A stretch of DNA of 64,000 nt from contig OY723303.1 of the NCBI GenBank assembly GCA_963210315.1, forward strand, positions 1,364,001 through 1,428,000. Reading direction: 5' to 3'. The DNA comes from Rhynchopus euleeides (Eukaryota > Euglenozoa > Diplonemea > Diplonemida > Diplonemidae). Below, piece after piece: positions 9,602 to 22,034 of this stretch. Below the pieces are notes generated by a model. It saw nothing but the letters and a program-made list of their open reading frames with translations. It made no database searches and was not told the origin of the DNA. The translations under genes were made by a program, and so were the position numbers. How positions within the stretch are numbered: position 1 is the stretch's first letter; every line of letters starts with the position of its first letter.

Positions 9602-10921
9602 ATGGCCCTCAGGATCACGGCACCGTGCAGGAGCGCGCAGAAGCTTCTGGTGAAGCAGCGCATGAAGGAGCGTGAGGGTCAGGAGTACATCCCCGGTATG
9701 TGATGGAGCTTGTTGTGTCAGAAGGGGTGCTGAGAGGGGTTCAAAGAAAAACCCACGCCTGAAATGGACCCACGGCGCGGAAGCAGCGCACAGTGGCGGG
9801 GGGAGGGGGGGGGGGCAGGTGTTCGGTTCAAAGAATAAAGTGTTGCCAACAGTTGGCATCGGCGACCTGCCACCTCACACACGTAAAGTGGGGGGCATGA
9901 TCCGCTCAGGGTCGACCCACTCAGAACATGGTCACAACACACACACACAGGGCGCGTGATCTGGGATGAGCTGACGGAGACCGGCCCTGCCAACTGGGAG
10001 ATCGAGCCCCCGGCACCCATGAAGGGGCCCCTGGGCTGGAAGGTATGCAGTGGGTCCTGTGGCAAGGGGCAGGGGGAGGAGGGGGTGCCGTGGCGTGAGC
10101 TGCTGAGGCACGGCAACAGCCATTTTTGGTGTCGGAGCATGCCAACGAGCAGGGGGTGTCCTCCACCGCTGCAACAAGGTTTATATGTTGTCGGCGGAGT
10201 TGGAAGGATGCAGCAACCACCACCGCCACCACCGCCACCCCATTACAGCTGTGGTTCCACGAGCGCAACCTGCAGGATGCCTCGAAGACCTACGACCAGG
10301 GTGTCTTCGCCATGAAGGTGAACGCCGCGATCCAGGTATGTTCAGGGTTGCGTCCGTGCCTGCTGTAGCCACTCCTCCTCGGGGGTGGCATCGCGGTGAT
10401 GATCCAAGCGAGCCACTGCTCCCCCAACAAGAATTCAGCCAAAAATAGTAACCTGCCACCCGACACGCTGCCTGGACACACTCCCACACCCCTCCACCCC
10501 CCCGCCCCAACTGCAGGAGGAGTTCGCGAAGATCGAGGCGCACGTGCCCCCGGTTGAGTCGCACCACCGCCCCGGCGGCAAGGTGCTGGTGCCCTTCCAG
10601 TTCATCGAGTCTGAGAAGCGCCCCCAGACCGCCTCCTCCATCCCGAAGGACAAGTACGAGCTGGAGCGGTTCATCGCGGACAAGAAGGCCTACCACGACA
10701 GCGAACTGTTCAGCATTACGGCGAACTACGCCTGGCAGAGGCAGCAGGCGCGCCGCTACCGCGCCGACTACGCGGGTTCCCTCAGCGAGGACGCGCGTGT
10801 TGTCGACGAGGCGCAGGACGAGGACGACGCCGGTCGTCTCTTCGGTGGGCAGATCGCGCAGTCCTTCATCATCGGCTGGCTGACGCTCCTCTTCATCTCC
10901 CTGATCTGGCGTGTGAAGTAG
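9602..10921 (+). CDS. Four-exon gene for a 225-residue protein with C-terminal membrane segment
   Basis: Exons 9602-9695, 9951-10042, 10249-10335 and 10517-10921; introns of 255, 206 and 181 bp all start GTATG and end in AG. Spliced length is 678 nt with the frame kept throughout (phase 1 at the first junction, phase 0 at the others). The start ATGGCCCTCAGG opens a basic, Ser/Ala-containing N-terminus (MALRITAPCRSAQKLLVKQR) that could be a mitochondrial presequence. The middle is charged and helical. Residues near the end (IIGWLTLLFISLIW) form one transmembrane helix followed by RVK, a tail-anchor or inner-membrane topology. I do not recognise the family; a small subunit of an organellar membrane complex is a guess. 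Introns contain (CCA)n and G-rich runs. Confidence 0.8.
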
Positions 10922-13895
10922 TCGCTGAGGCCTCAACACTTGCCGTGCTGGGGGTTCAGGTCGAGGGATGAGAGACGCACCGAGGGTATCCGGGTTGCTG
11001 TTATTGGGGCGAGGCGGGGCGGTGGTGGTGGTGGTTGTGAGCGGCATAAACGAAACGCCCATCGGTTGGGGGGGGGGGGGTGGTGGGGGGTGGTGGGCTG
11101 ATAACCCACCTCACCCCCCCCTCCCCCCCCCTACCCATCGGTGTTTTTATTTGTCAGCGCGGATCGCATCAAGAGCTGCGGAGATGGGGAGGGGGGGGAG
11201 GGGGTGTGTCGGGCTCGTTGTGACCCCTCCCCTTCCCCCCCCCCCTCCAATTGCCAGCAGAGTGTGTCGGGAGCAAATGGGTTTGGGATGGTGTATGTGA
11301 TGCCGGTGCTGACAATGCTGTCTGTGATATGGCGCAAGAGGGTGGCAAAAAAACCCCCCCCTGCGTCAGTCACCCCCCCCAAAAAAAAGGGTGGGTGTGG
11401 GGTGAAGGGTGGTTGGCGGGCGGCGGTTGGTTTTGAGCTAGAGATTTTTTTATGATGTTCTTTTTTTTTCCATGTGTGTCAGGGGAACAAAAGTCGGGGA
11501 GGGAGGGATGCGAGCGCGAGAGAGGTGTGCGGTGTGGGTGTGTGTGTGTGTGGGGTTGGGTATCGATGGGTATGGTGTCCCATCCTTCACCGCCCCCCTC
11601 CCCCACCCCACCCCTCCCCGCCGCCTCTCCTCATTGGAGAAGAACATTCATCGTCCCTCTCCCCCCCTCCCCCCATCCCCCCCCCCCTCCATCCCCCCCA
11701 TAAAAATATCGTCCGATGACATCCGTTGTTCCTATCTATCAGCTTTTGAGCAAGCCCCCACCCTACCCCCCCCCCCTCCAAATTACCACTGCCCTCCCGA
11801 CCTGTCGGTTCCGTTGATGTTGATGTTGTTGCTATGCACTGTTGTTTTTTTTGATCCTCTGTTTTTTCCCCTTTGTCCGGGCACAGTTGTCTATTTTATA
11901 TGTATGTTAGCGGGTGGAGAGGGGTGGGGTGGGGGGGGGGGGATTTCAAACTCCCCACCCCCCACACCCCCACACCGCCTCCACACCCCACCCCACCCCC
12001 CCTCTTCGAGTGGCTCTTGATAAAAGTACATTATTTTTTTAAAAAAACAGCTTTCGTTTTCAACCCCCTTTTTTAACCCCCCCCACCCCCCACTCCCTAC
12101 CTACCCACAGACAACCACGTTTTGCGGAGGTCGGGGGCGGTGCGCTGCAGTTCGGGTGTTCAGGATGTCATCATCCCGGCGACACATTACCACAGACACT
12201 CATATGGGTGCGTCTGGGCCTTTCTTAAGGTTTTTTTTCTCTTTTGCAAACCCGCAATCCCGCGCGCCACACCCGCTCGGCTTTGTCCCTCCCCCCCCTC
12301 TGAAAAAATAAAATGAGAAGGAAATGATGCGAAAGCTAATAGCCACTCGAGCAGGGGGGAGGAGGAAGCGGGTGGCTTTTTTTGGTGTGGCTGTGGTGCC
12401 GACATGCATCTGCTGCACTGTGTCAGGACAAAAAAAAATCCCATCGGAACCCGCCTGTCCCCATCTTCATCTGATCGTAGAGTGGGGACCTCTCGTCTAT
12501 TCGGTTACAAAGTGGGGGTGACACGCGAGTGGTTGGAAGCATGCGTGGTGTGCGTGTGTGTGTGACAGCTACCCGGGCTTCTGTACAACTCAGTTGGTCT
12601 GTTGGCTCCCCCCCCCCCATGCCTATCGATTGAGCCCAGGTTTTTCGTGCTCATACACACGCACACCCTGACCCGATTGGTTTCCCTCTCCCCCCCACCG
12701 CCACCGCCGCCATGACCACCGCGTTGTGCCCCCAAACGCTCCCCCCACTCCCCACACACCCCCCACTCCAACCTGCCTCACTGCTGGCTCTTAGTTTTTT
12801 TGTTCCGCCGAGACAGCACAGACGATCGATTTGACCCTTCCCCCCCAAATAGAAATGCTGCACGGCGGCTGCGGGACGTCCATCGTGTGACGTCAGGTAG
12901 TTCGAGCCGCCCGACATTCTGTGTGGTATTTCAACAACAACGGTCTGGATACATCATGGGGTAAATATGACTTGGGTAGTCATCCGTCGAGAATTTTCAG
13001 AAGCCGATGCGACATCTCGTGGCATTGCGATCCGTCAGAAAAGAATAAAAAAACACTACTGGATTTCGTCTCCCTTCATCCCCCACCCCGGGTTTTTGGC
13101 TGTCGGGCCGGGCGAAATTTTTTTTGGCGATAACAATGCCGGTGAATTAGGGCCGTCAAATGTCAGTTTGTGCAAACATGAGGTGCAAAGAAATGGGCGG
13201 GCAACACTCGGCCGGGTGAGGGAGGGGGGGGGAAGGGAGGGGACGGGGGTGCGGGGGAGAAACAAAGATATGGATGCCTGACAAACAAAGCAATGGCCAA
13301 GACACGGTTGTCGCAAGAGAGCCCTGGATGTTTGGTGGTCGGAATTCGTATTTGTTGTGGCAGTGAGTCGGAGCGGGACCCTCCCCCCACACCCCCCCCC
13401 CCCCCCCACAGCCCTTGCCTTGACGTTTGATCATGAGAACCAAAGAACGTTTTTTGCATACCATCACAGCCTAATTGCCCACACAGTACAACAACACAAC
13501 ACAGGCCGGGAAAAACACTGGATTTCAGACACAACCTGCATAACGAGTGAAGGGTGATCATTCTTGTGCTCCCTTCAAATTCGATTTCACTACCCCCCCA
13601 CAGCCCCTGCTCGCCCACTTCCACGGGGGTTGCCTATTTTCATACAACAGAATTATCCCCCCCTTTCACCGCAACACAGAGACAAGCAAACTGAACAAGA
13701 CACACACCACACCACCCCCCACAGCAGGAACACCCTCTCCCCCCCTAAGCGGGCAACACCGAAACCAGGCAAGGCCAGGGCAGGAGTGTACTGTGGGGGT
13801 GTCGGGGTCGGGGTCGGGCCGTGCGGAGACGGGGGAGTGGCGCGTCTCTCTCCCTGTCTCCCCTTCACACCACCACACCCGCCCTACCCACCACC
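10922..13895. other. 3-kb low-complexity intergenic region
   Basis: Almost continuous alternation of C runs, G runs, T runs and GT/CA microsatellites. Frames on both strands are poly-Pro, Gly or His shadows. No gene, RNA or bounded repeat could be supported. Confidence 0.6.
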
Positions 13896-16297
13896 ATGTC
13901 CGGGGTGCCAGCCAGCATGGAGCCTGACACTGGCAGGCCTCTCTCAAGGGGTCCGACCATGGGTGGGCGGGCCGCTTCCGACAAGGGTCCTATGGGGACA
14001 ACCACCACGGGGGATGATCCGTTTCTTGCGACGGTGCCAGGCCCGCCGCACCCGATGGCAAGGGCTGCGACCCTGCAGGGCCCGGTGAGCTTCCACGGGG
14101 TTGGGGGAGGGGGGGATGAGTTTGGGGGGTCGCAGAACCAGCCCCCGACCCCCTCGGGCGGGGCGAAGTCTGTTCCGGAGACCTCGTCGATGCAGGCACC
14201 CTCCCCGCCTACCCCCACCCCGGTGGGGACTCCGTCTGCCGCGCTCGCTTCGCAGCTCAACGCAGCTCCTCCGCCGGCGAGGGGGCAGCGCAGCCCCGCC
14301 TCCTCCCCGACCTCGCCTCCATCCCCTTCAGCGTCTGAAGGGCGGAAGAAGAAGAAATCATCGCTGGCTGTCGCCACTTCCTCCAACGCCCCGGGAGGGG
14401 ACCCGTCGTCCCACACGCCCGGATCCCGCAAGGCGAAGGGGAAGGAGAAAAAGAAGGGAAAAGGAGGGTCATCCTCAATGTCCTCTCCGCAGGCGGGGCC
14501 TGCCGCGAGCCCCGTGGCACCTATGGAGTCACCATCCTCCGCTACACCACGATCGGTGGGGGTGAGTGGGAGGCTAGGTGGGGAGTATGCACACAGGATG
14601 CGTGGGGCACCCCTGGTGTCTCCGCCGGATGACAGCCCAGGGGCGGCGGAGGGATACCCTGATTTGGGATATCTCGGGGGGATCGGGGGGTCGCCTCCGC
14701 CGGCTGCTGCGGTGCTTTCGCCAGACCCGATCCAAGCGAGATCGCCGGGGCTTCTGCTGAGCCAGGGTGCTGTGCCTGAGTCCCGCGTCCGCTCCGTCTC
14801 CCCTCTGAGGATGCGCGGCCCCGCCACACGCCATCACACCACCTTTGGAACCACGCCTCTCTCCGGAAGCCCCCTCGGGGGATATCCCCCTTCCGGCTAC
14901 CCCAACCCCGGTTCTCCCGGTGGGCTTTACACCCCTCTCGGCCTCAGCGGTGCAGAGGCATATCCATCAACCAGAGGGGCGGGGCGCCCGAGCGTTGCGG
15001 GGGGGCCAATTGGTGGGTCATCACATGCCCCTCCGCCGGGGATGGCAGAGGTGTTTGTCGTGGAGTGGGCTCCGCACCTGGAGCCGCAGATGCTGGAGGT
15101 GCAGAGAGGCGGGGCGGGGGTGTCGGCGTGTGCAGTGTTTCACCTCGATGGGGTGAGGAACCGGGTTGTGCCGGCGGAGAGCATCGTGGATGTGAATGTC
15201 GGGGGTGGCATGTGGGTGTTTGTGAGGACGGCGGAGGGCGAGACGCACAAAATCCGCCCCCGCTCCGCGGCAGATTTCGGCCTGCTGGTGGAGGCAATGG
15301 GGTCCCTCTGCACCATCGGAGCTCAGTCCGCTCCACCGGGGAGGCAGATCCGTGCCGCATCCATCCCCCGAGGCGAATCCGCACGGAGTCTCTCTGGTGG
15401 GGCAGCCTCAACCCCAGCTTCACTCTTCCGCGCCGGGGCGATCCTCGCGTTGATTCTCTCTGTAGGGTACGTCTTCTGGGGCGAGGTGCTGTCGCAGTTC
15501 ACAACACCCACGGTTCAGGTCAGGTATATCACCAGCGACTCCAAAGCCCTCGATGACACAGACGATGCCCGTGCCGCATTGCGGGAGCTCTTCAGAGGGT
15601 CGGGTGGTGGAGGAGGAGGAGGAGGTGGAGGTGGCATGCGTCTAGCGAGTTGGCTGGGTGGGGGGCATCCCGATGTGGCGCTGCCGTGCTGCAGGATGCG
15701 AAATGAGTCGCGGGGTTGTGCGCTTGTTATTCTGGACTGTGGGGATCGGAAGCCGTGTGCATACCACGCGCAGACGCTGGAGAGCCTCCGGAGCGACGGG
15801 GTCACAAAGGTATGTTTGTCTGCTGAGCAGGGAGGTGTTGCCCTTTGTTGTTTTGCCCAGATTTAGTGGGCTCGAACAGCAGAATTTGCATCTTTTTTTC
15901 ACCCGTGGGGCCTAACACCCAATCTGCACCCCGTGGGTGCGTTAGGCCACCGTGTTGTGTCTGTTCTGAACCCCACCCTGACACCCAACCCCCCACACAG
16001 GTTATTGGTGTGATAGGCGCAGCTGCCGACCAGGCTGAGAGCGACGTCTATCTGCAGGAGTTCGGCGCAGTGGTTGCTCTCACCGTGAAGCAAGGAGTAT
16101 GCCAGGGGATGCGAATGGCAAGAGAATGAGAATGTGACAATTCCAGTTTTTTCACACATCCCAGGTCTTAGGTCGCCCTGCAAACCACGTTTTCAACTCA
16201 CACCAAACCCACACCCGAACAGGCGTTGAACATGCGATCTCGGGCTGCGTTGAATTTGCTACTCGAGGAGAAATGCCCCCGCCCATTTGCTCTGTAG
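13896..16297 (+). CDS. Three-exon gene: Ser/Pro-rich single-pass membrane protein
   Basis: Exons 13896-15809, 16001-16096 and 16223-16297, separated by GTATG...AG introns of 191 and 126 bp; the spliced product is 694 residues. The start ATGTCCGGG follows CACCACC. Residues 1-375 are Pro/Ser/Gly-rich with KKKK-type basic clusters (probably disordered and cytosolic). A compact domain follows at ~385-490 (VFVVEWAPHLEPQMLEV ... GETHKIRPRSAADFGLLVEAM), PH-like in its beta-rich pattern but not assigned. A membrane helix lies at ~510-530 (AILALILSVGYVFW), then a poly-Gly linker and a ~110-residue C-terminal domain with several Cys (CRMRNESRGCALVILDCGD). Exon 3, ending ECPRPFAL-like in KCPRPFAL, was chosen because it restores a helical, Cys-ending tail. 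Without it the protein would stop in the second intron at 16129. Confidence 0.75.
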
Positions 16298-18616
16298 CAT
16301 GCCTGCGAAGAACCTCGATGATCCGGGTCGGTGGGAGGGAAGGATGCCAGAGTTGTGTTCTCTAACATTTGAGAGGGCCCTCACGTGAAGTGAGGCCTGT
16401 TCTTCGTGCATTTCCCACCCGGAGTTCCTGCCAAGACCTGCTTTCCGGCCGAAGCCCCTCCGAAACTCCTGCCGAATCAGGTGGATTGAACACTGTGCGC
16501 TGCTCTCCTTTCCCTGAACCCATCCCCCGTTATCCCTTTGAGTTGGCGACGCACTCCGCGCGCCCCCCTCGTGACTCAACGCCCCCGCAGGGCGAGTCGC
16601 AGTAGTTGCAGGGCCCGGTGCAGAAGGCGCAGGGAGGCAGGGCTTGGCGTTCGAAGTGGCAGCCGCTCTCAGCCTGTGATTTCCGGCTTCCTTTTGTTTG
16701 TTTGATGCGTTGATCCTTCGACACACAAATCCCTGAGACGAGAGCCGTGCCCTTTGGCCTGCCTGAAGGGCACGCTTTGGTTAATCGAGTATGTTTGGCT
16801 GCTGGCGGTGATGTGCCTTTCTCTCACATAAGTGTGTCGCGAATTGAATACAGACCGCGCGATTGTGCTTCACGCTTCTAGATATCTACTGTGTTGTGTG
16901 CCGCGCTGTGGGTGTGCCGTGCCTTGTTTTGACCATAGAGCGGCCCAGCCGATTCGAGAGTTTTTGAGATGTGTCGGCAGCGCGCGACACGCTTCCTCTC
17001 GTCTTCGACACCGTCGCCCCCCCCCTGCCCCCCTGCCCCCCTGCCCGCAGGATCGCGTGGTCGAATGATTCCACCTGATCATCGCACTGCGAAGGCACAT
17101 ACACGACACACGCATCCCTTCCCATGTATTTGTGTAATGTCCGCTTGTATTCCCAGTTACGTCGCCCTTTACCATTCCCACACACACACACCCCTGTTCA
17201 AAACTGATTTCTCACGTTGGGTACGTTTGTCAAAGCAAAAGAAAAGTGCAATATTCCCGCCTCCCCCCCACCACCCCACCCTGGGTGGTCCATTCTGCTC
17301 TTTCTTTCTGTGGGGAGGGGGGGGGGGGGGGTGATTGCGTCGAGGCACCACACGTCGGATCTATTTACAGCGCGCAATGCGCCGAGCACACCCTGCATCA
17401 CACACCATTCGGTGTGGGGTTCAACCATTTGGTTGAACCCCCCCCTGTTCTTCTTGCAGATGTGTATTGGACACGGTGGAGGTCGCATCAATGAGCAAGG
17501 CGCTCGGTGTGCTACACACTCCAAAAGAAGTATTCACGGGTGCTGTTGTGGGGCAGAGGGCAGTCGGTTGCGACGGCAGAGAAGCCTGTCAACAAAAGAG
17601 ACCGACTAAATCACAGGGGCGTCGCTGCGGGGTGTGGGTGTATCTCCCCGCAACGCGCTTTGAGCGATTTTGTTGGACAATACTTTGAGACGTGCCGCAG
17701 TGGAGGGGGGGGGGAGACGGGGAGAGAGAAAGAGCGAGAGAGATGGGGCAGGGATCTCATCCCCCCTGCGAACGATCTGCGACAAAACCCCCACCCGCTG
17801 TGGGGAGATTGCCACCCCCCCCCCCCCCCCCCCGCCCACAACCCCCACACCCGCACCCAACCAACCCCCGACCCACCCCTTTGTAAGCAAATTGAAGGCA
17901 TGTGTTGTGTGGGGGGGCAGCATTTGCATCCTCTGCCGACCCCACTGGGAGGGGGGGGGGATTTTTTGGCAGGGGCGGACGGAACGATTTCTCTTTTGGC
18001 GACGCCCCCTCCCTCCCCCCGCACAGAACAGAGTTGAAACATTGCACCCAACAAGAATCATATCCCCCCTCCCCCCTCCCCCCCGTGGGTTGTTGGAGCG
18101 TTGGGGAGAGGAGTGTGTTGTGTGTGTGCGGGTGTGGTGACCACGTTTTGTGTGGGGAGATCCTGCGCGGATCATTGCCCACCCTGTGTGTGTGCGGGTG
18201 TGCCTCACCCACCCCACCTCACTGCCCCCCCCCCCCCCTCCCCCCACCCCCCCGTGGGTTGTTGGAGCGTTGGGGAGGGGAGTGTGTTGTGTGTGTGCGG
18301 GTGTGCCTCACCCACCCCACCTCGCTGCCCCCCCCCCCCCCCCCCACCACCGCCACGAATGTTCCTCCGTATTGCCCGCACCTGCTCTCCATTCCCTGCC
18401 CTTGCCTACCCCCGGCTGCAGCGCTGCGCCTTCGCCTCTGCGTGCCACACCCTATTGGCTTCCGCCACCCGTGCCCCACCGGCAGCTTGTCACATCGACT
18501 CAGGCCACCTGAAACCACAGCAACAGGCGCTGGGGGGTGGGGTCGTTTCGGGTCGGTGTGAGGCTTCTCTCATCAGCCGCAGCAGGTGTGATATCCCTTC
18601 CCCACCTGGAAAAGCA
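16298..18616. other. Intergenic region with imperfect tandem repeat
   Basis: Mixed-complexity DNA to about 17.3 kb, then C/G runs. GTGGGTTGTTGGAGCGTTGG occurs at about 18084 and again at about 18252, and a GTGTGTGCGGGTGTGCCTCA block at about 18188 and 18294, so 18060-18330 is an imperfect duplication of a TG/CCACC-rich unit. No gene seen. Confidence 0.55.
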
Positions 18617-20218
18617 ATGCCTCCGAAGAAGGTGCCGCACACATGGCAGTTCCGTGACAGTGAGGCAGCTGGGTGGACTGACTTCGACCCGCTCCACATC
18701 AAATTCCTGGAGAAGGCTCACGCTGCTGCGGGGGACGGGGACAGCGACGAGCCGCTGCGCCTGCCACTCCCTAAGGGGAGGGCGCCGAAGGGCGTGCAGC
18801 GTGTGAGATTCACTGTCAGCCTGTCGAATATGACCCTGGTGAAGGGTGATGACGACAGCGACGAGGATCCGACTCCGTCAGAGGTGCGCCGCATCAGCAC
18901 AGCGGAGGCCGCTGCGGAGAAGTCGAAGGAGAAGAAGAGGAAGCGGGATGCCGAGTCCAGTGAGGATGAGGACGAGGATGAGGATGAGGCGAGCGACGCC
19001 GCTCAGCCCCCTGCGAAACAGGCTCGGGCTGGCAAAGCGGGAGGTCTCCCGAAGAAGAAGGGTTCCTGGTCCCTCCACGAGTCTGTCCTGGTGTACACCC
19101 GAGGGGATGCTGTGGAGGCAGGATCCGGCGTGATCGGCCTGGACATGGATGACACGGTTATCACGACGAAGTCGGGGAATACCTTTGCGAAGGACCGGCG
19201 TGACTGGAAGTTTCTCTGCCCCGAGGTGAAGGGTAAGCTCGCCAGCCGGCATGAAGCGGGGGAGCGCATTGTGTTCTTCTCCAACCAGGCGGGGATCGCA
19301 GGGGGTGGGAAGAAGTTTGACACGGCGAAGGCGAACGAGATCAAGGCAAAGATCATCGATATCGAAGCCTCGCTGGGGTTCCCGATTGACGCGTTTCTCG
19401 CAACGGCGAAGGACGCATTCAGAAAGCCGAACACCGGGATGTGGGAGCTCATGGAGGAGACCATCGGCTTCACCGCTGAGGATCGCAGTGGCTGTCTCTA
19501 CGTCGGTGATGCTGCGGGTCGCACCGTGCCCACTCTGGGTGGCAAGAAGAAGGATTTCTCATGCAGCGACAGGAAGTTTGCCCACAACGTGGGCGTGCGC
19601 TTCCTGACACCCGAGGCATACTTCAAAGGGATCAAGCCCGCGCCCTTCTCCTGGGGCAAGGGCTTCAACCCTGGGGAGGCAGAAGCGTTCGCCGAATCCC
19701 CGACGGAGGACGGCCGTGGCACTTTCCACAGCGAATCGCAGGAGGTGGTGCTGTTTGTGGGCCCACCTGCCTCGGGGAAGACGAGCTTCGCAGAGAAGCA
19801 CCTCCTTTCCAAGGGATATGTGCATGTCAACCGTGATACGCTGAACACGCAGTCGAAGTGCCAGAAGGCGTTGCGTGAGGCAGTGGCCGCGGGGAAGTCC
19901 GCTGTTGTGGACAACACAAACCCTTGCCCCAGCACGCGGAAGGAGTACATCAAGATAGCGGCGAAGGCTGACATCCCTATACGTTGCTTCTACTTCAGGA
20001 CGCCGGTGGACCTGGCGAAGCACATGAACCAGTACCGCGAGATTGTGACCAACGGGGAAAGGGCCCATGTCCCCGGCATCGCGTACAACATGTATACGTC
20101 GAAGTTCTCCGAACCGGATGAGGATGAGGGTTTCACCGAGGTGGTCGAGATCCAATTCGTCCCGCAGTTCCAGTCGGAGAAGGAGAAGAAGCTGTTCGGC
20201 ATGTTTCTGACGGAGTGA
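18617..20218 (+). CDS. PNKP: Polynucleotide kinase 3'-phosphatase with N-terminal WWE domain
   Basis: 533 residues, intronless, from ATGCCTCCGAAG. Residues ~8-95 match a WWE domain (HTWQFRDSEAAGWTDFDPLH ... LSNMTLVKG ... VRRI), a module known to bind ADP-ribose. An acidic Lys/Glu/Asp linker precedes the HAD phosphatase (~150-340): LDMDDT with nucleophile Asp176 and acid Asp178, FFSNQAGI, KPNTGMWE and CLYVGDAAGR. The C-terminal P-loop kinase has GPPASGKTS at ~382, VNRDTLNT and VVDNTNP. The enzyme would restore 5'-phosphate and 3'-hydroxyl ends during DNA strand-break repair. Animal PNKP carries an FHA domain instead of WWE, so here recruitment may be through poly(ADP-ribose). The HAD motif has Asp in place of the usual Gly in DxDGT. 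Confidence 0.93.
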   Translation: MPPKKVPHTWQFRDSEAAGWTDFDPLHIKFLEKAHAAAGDGDSDEPLRLPLPKGRAPKGVQRVRFTVSLSNMTLVKGDDDSDEDPTPSEVRRISTAEAAAEKSKEKKRKRDAESSEDEDEDEDEASDAAQPPAKQARAGKAGGLPKKKGSWSLHESVLVYTRGDAVEAGSGVIGLDMDDTVITTKSGNTFAKDRRDWKFLCPEVKGKLASRHEAGERIVFFSNQAGIAGGGKKFDTAKANEIKAKIIDIEASLGFPIDAFLATAKDAFRKPNTGMWELMEETIGFTAEDRSGCLYVGDAAGRTVPTLGGKKKDFSCSDRKFAHNVGVRFLTPEAYFKGIKPAPFSWGKGFNPGEAEAFAESPTEDGRGTFHSESQEVVLFVGPPASGKTSFAEKHLLSKGYVHVNRDTLNTQSKCQKALREAVAAGKSAVVDNTNPCPSTRKEYIKIAAKADIPIRCFYFRTPVDLAKHMNQYREIVTNGERAHVPGIAYNMYTSKFSEPDEDEGFTEVVEIQFVPQFQSEKEKKLFGMFLTE

Positions 20219-21584
20219 AGCAGGGGTGGGGCGGGCAGGTGCTTCCCTGGCCTTTCCTTGGATTTTTTCATGCCCTTCGCACGGTGTTCTGTTTTTTGCA
20301 GGTTCGGCGTAGCCAACCTCGGGAAACCTTTTCACCTTGCGGATCCTGGCGGGCTCTCCACACGCCCAGCAGGCTGTGGGAGGTGTTCTGTGTTCGAAGA
20401 AGCTAGTTTTGTTCTGAACGCAGATGAAAAGCAAAACCAGAGGGATGAATGGAGAATGAGTGCCGACAAGATAAGAGGGGGGGCAGCACTTTTGGGCAAC
20501 AGTCGACAAACCTCCGTGGTAAAGGCTGCGGGGAGGTTGCTTTTGTTCTGCCCGGCTATAACGGCACAAACAGCACCCCCCCCTATATATATTCCGACTG
20601 GTATACCAGGAACACAGCAAAGGTTTTTTTCGTGCCTTTGTCGGACAAAAAAGTCTGCATATCCCACCCCCCCCCCCCCTCCCTCTCCCCCTGCAAACCC
20701 GCTTCACCCATTCCCCATCCCCCAACTGCTCTCCCTAGATACAACATTCCAGATACCCCTCACTGGATCCCCTCCCTACCTCCCCCCCTCCCACCCCACA
20801 ACCCACAATGCATAGCTGATTTCTCGTAAACCCCTTTTTTGAAATGGAGCGCTCCCCCCCCCCTTTTTCAAAAAAGCAAACAGATTTTCTTACCTATCAC
20901 CCACCCCCTCCCACCCCACAACCCACAACACTTCAAGTAGTACAGTATGACCTGCACTGCATGAAAAACAAGAGCTTTCTTTAGAAACGTGTGGCGGTGG
21001 CACACTGCCTGGTGGTCTCACTCATTTTCCTTTTTCAGTTTTTGGTGTTGGGCTTCGACACCGCCTCGTGTCTGTGTAGGGGGGGGGGGTCGGGGGGGGA
21101 GGGCGCTGCGCCCCTCCCCACCACACCCTTTGTCCGCATCCCTTCATCGGAGGCCATGGGCTTCCCATATTGCCGCAGGATGAGAAGGGGTGCTGCGCTC
21201 ATCGTGGAGTGGATCTGCGTCACGCAGATCTACCTCTGGCCATGCCACCCCACACACCCACACCCCCTCGGCAAACCGGGTGGGGGGAGGGGAGGGGGGT
21301 GGTGGCCGAAATAGGCGTGGTGTGATTCCGCCGTGATTTCCAAATAAAAACCGCTGCGTGCTGCCCGTCCCCCCTGACCCCCCCCCCCCACCCCCCCAAC
21401 AAAGGAGAAGTCATGCATGCCCCCCACTTGGTGTAAACACACGCAGGTGAATACACTCCCTCACGCAGGCTCAGCCTTTGCCCCGACTTTACCCCACCTA
21501 AAAAGGTTCCTCTCACCGCCCCACCCCCATCACCACCACCACCTGAGTATACGCTGGGAATTTGCAGCGGAGGGATGGGGCAGA
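20219..21584. other. Intergenic low-complexity region
   Basis: T- and C-rich DNA; CCACCCCACAACCCACAA occurs near 20790 and again near 20908. No gene supported. Confidence 0.55.
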
Positions 21585-21660
21585 TCACACTCACACAACA
21601 CCACCTTCGGCGGATTTCACCGTGGGTGGTTGTTGCGTTTCTTGTTTACACCATTACCAC
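21585..21660. repeat. 75-bp direct repeat, copy 1
   Basis: CACACAACACCACCTTC, then GGCGG..TTTCACC and GTTTCTTGTTTA. It recurs at 22146-22225 at an offset of about 561 bp, suggesting a partial tandem duplication of this locus before the DIRS insertion. Confidence 0.7.
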
Positions 21661-22034
21661 CGCCGCCAGCATCATCGGCCAGAGCGACTTCGATAAGGCG
21701 GTTGAGGTCCTCCTGCGTAAGGGAGCCGGTTGCCGACGCGACCCAGTCCTGGAGGGTGCTCCTGTCCGGCACAGTGAGGGTCTCGTCGTCGCGGAGGTTG
21801 ACGAGGCGGGGGGCCCAGCTCGTGTACTCCTCACGGAGCTTTCCCTTGAGCTTCCGGTTCACCGTGTTCTGATCGCACATATTCAAGTAGGAGGTCCGGT
21901 TGGGGGTCTTTCCCCCTTGTGCAGCGCCCCATGGCTTTCAACTTGAAATCACGCCCTTCGAAATTGAACCCAACTGGCAGAATCACACGTAGATCACGCT
22001 TTTCGCGGCCAGCGAACACAGGCAGCGTCACCAT
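21617..22034 (-). other. Unrecognised protein-like minus-strand open segments
   Basis: Two overlapping minus-strand frames, 22034-21831 and 21886-21617, have balanced, non-repetitive composition (for example VTLPVFAGREKRDLRVILPV and DRSTLQDWVASATGSLTQED), unlike the low-complexity shadows nearby. No family is recognised. They could be the remains of a duplicated host gene or an element fossil. They are the only protein-like minus-strand signal in the gene-rich part of the window. Confidence 0.35.

Noticed and set aside
13865-14827. Minus-strand frame of 320 codons
   Set aside because: Shadow of the Ser/Pro-rich region of the three-exon gene.
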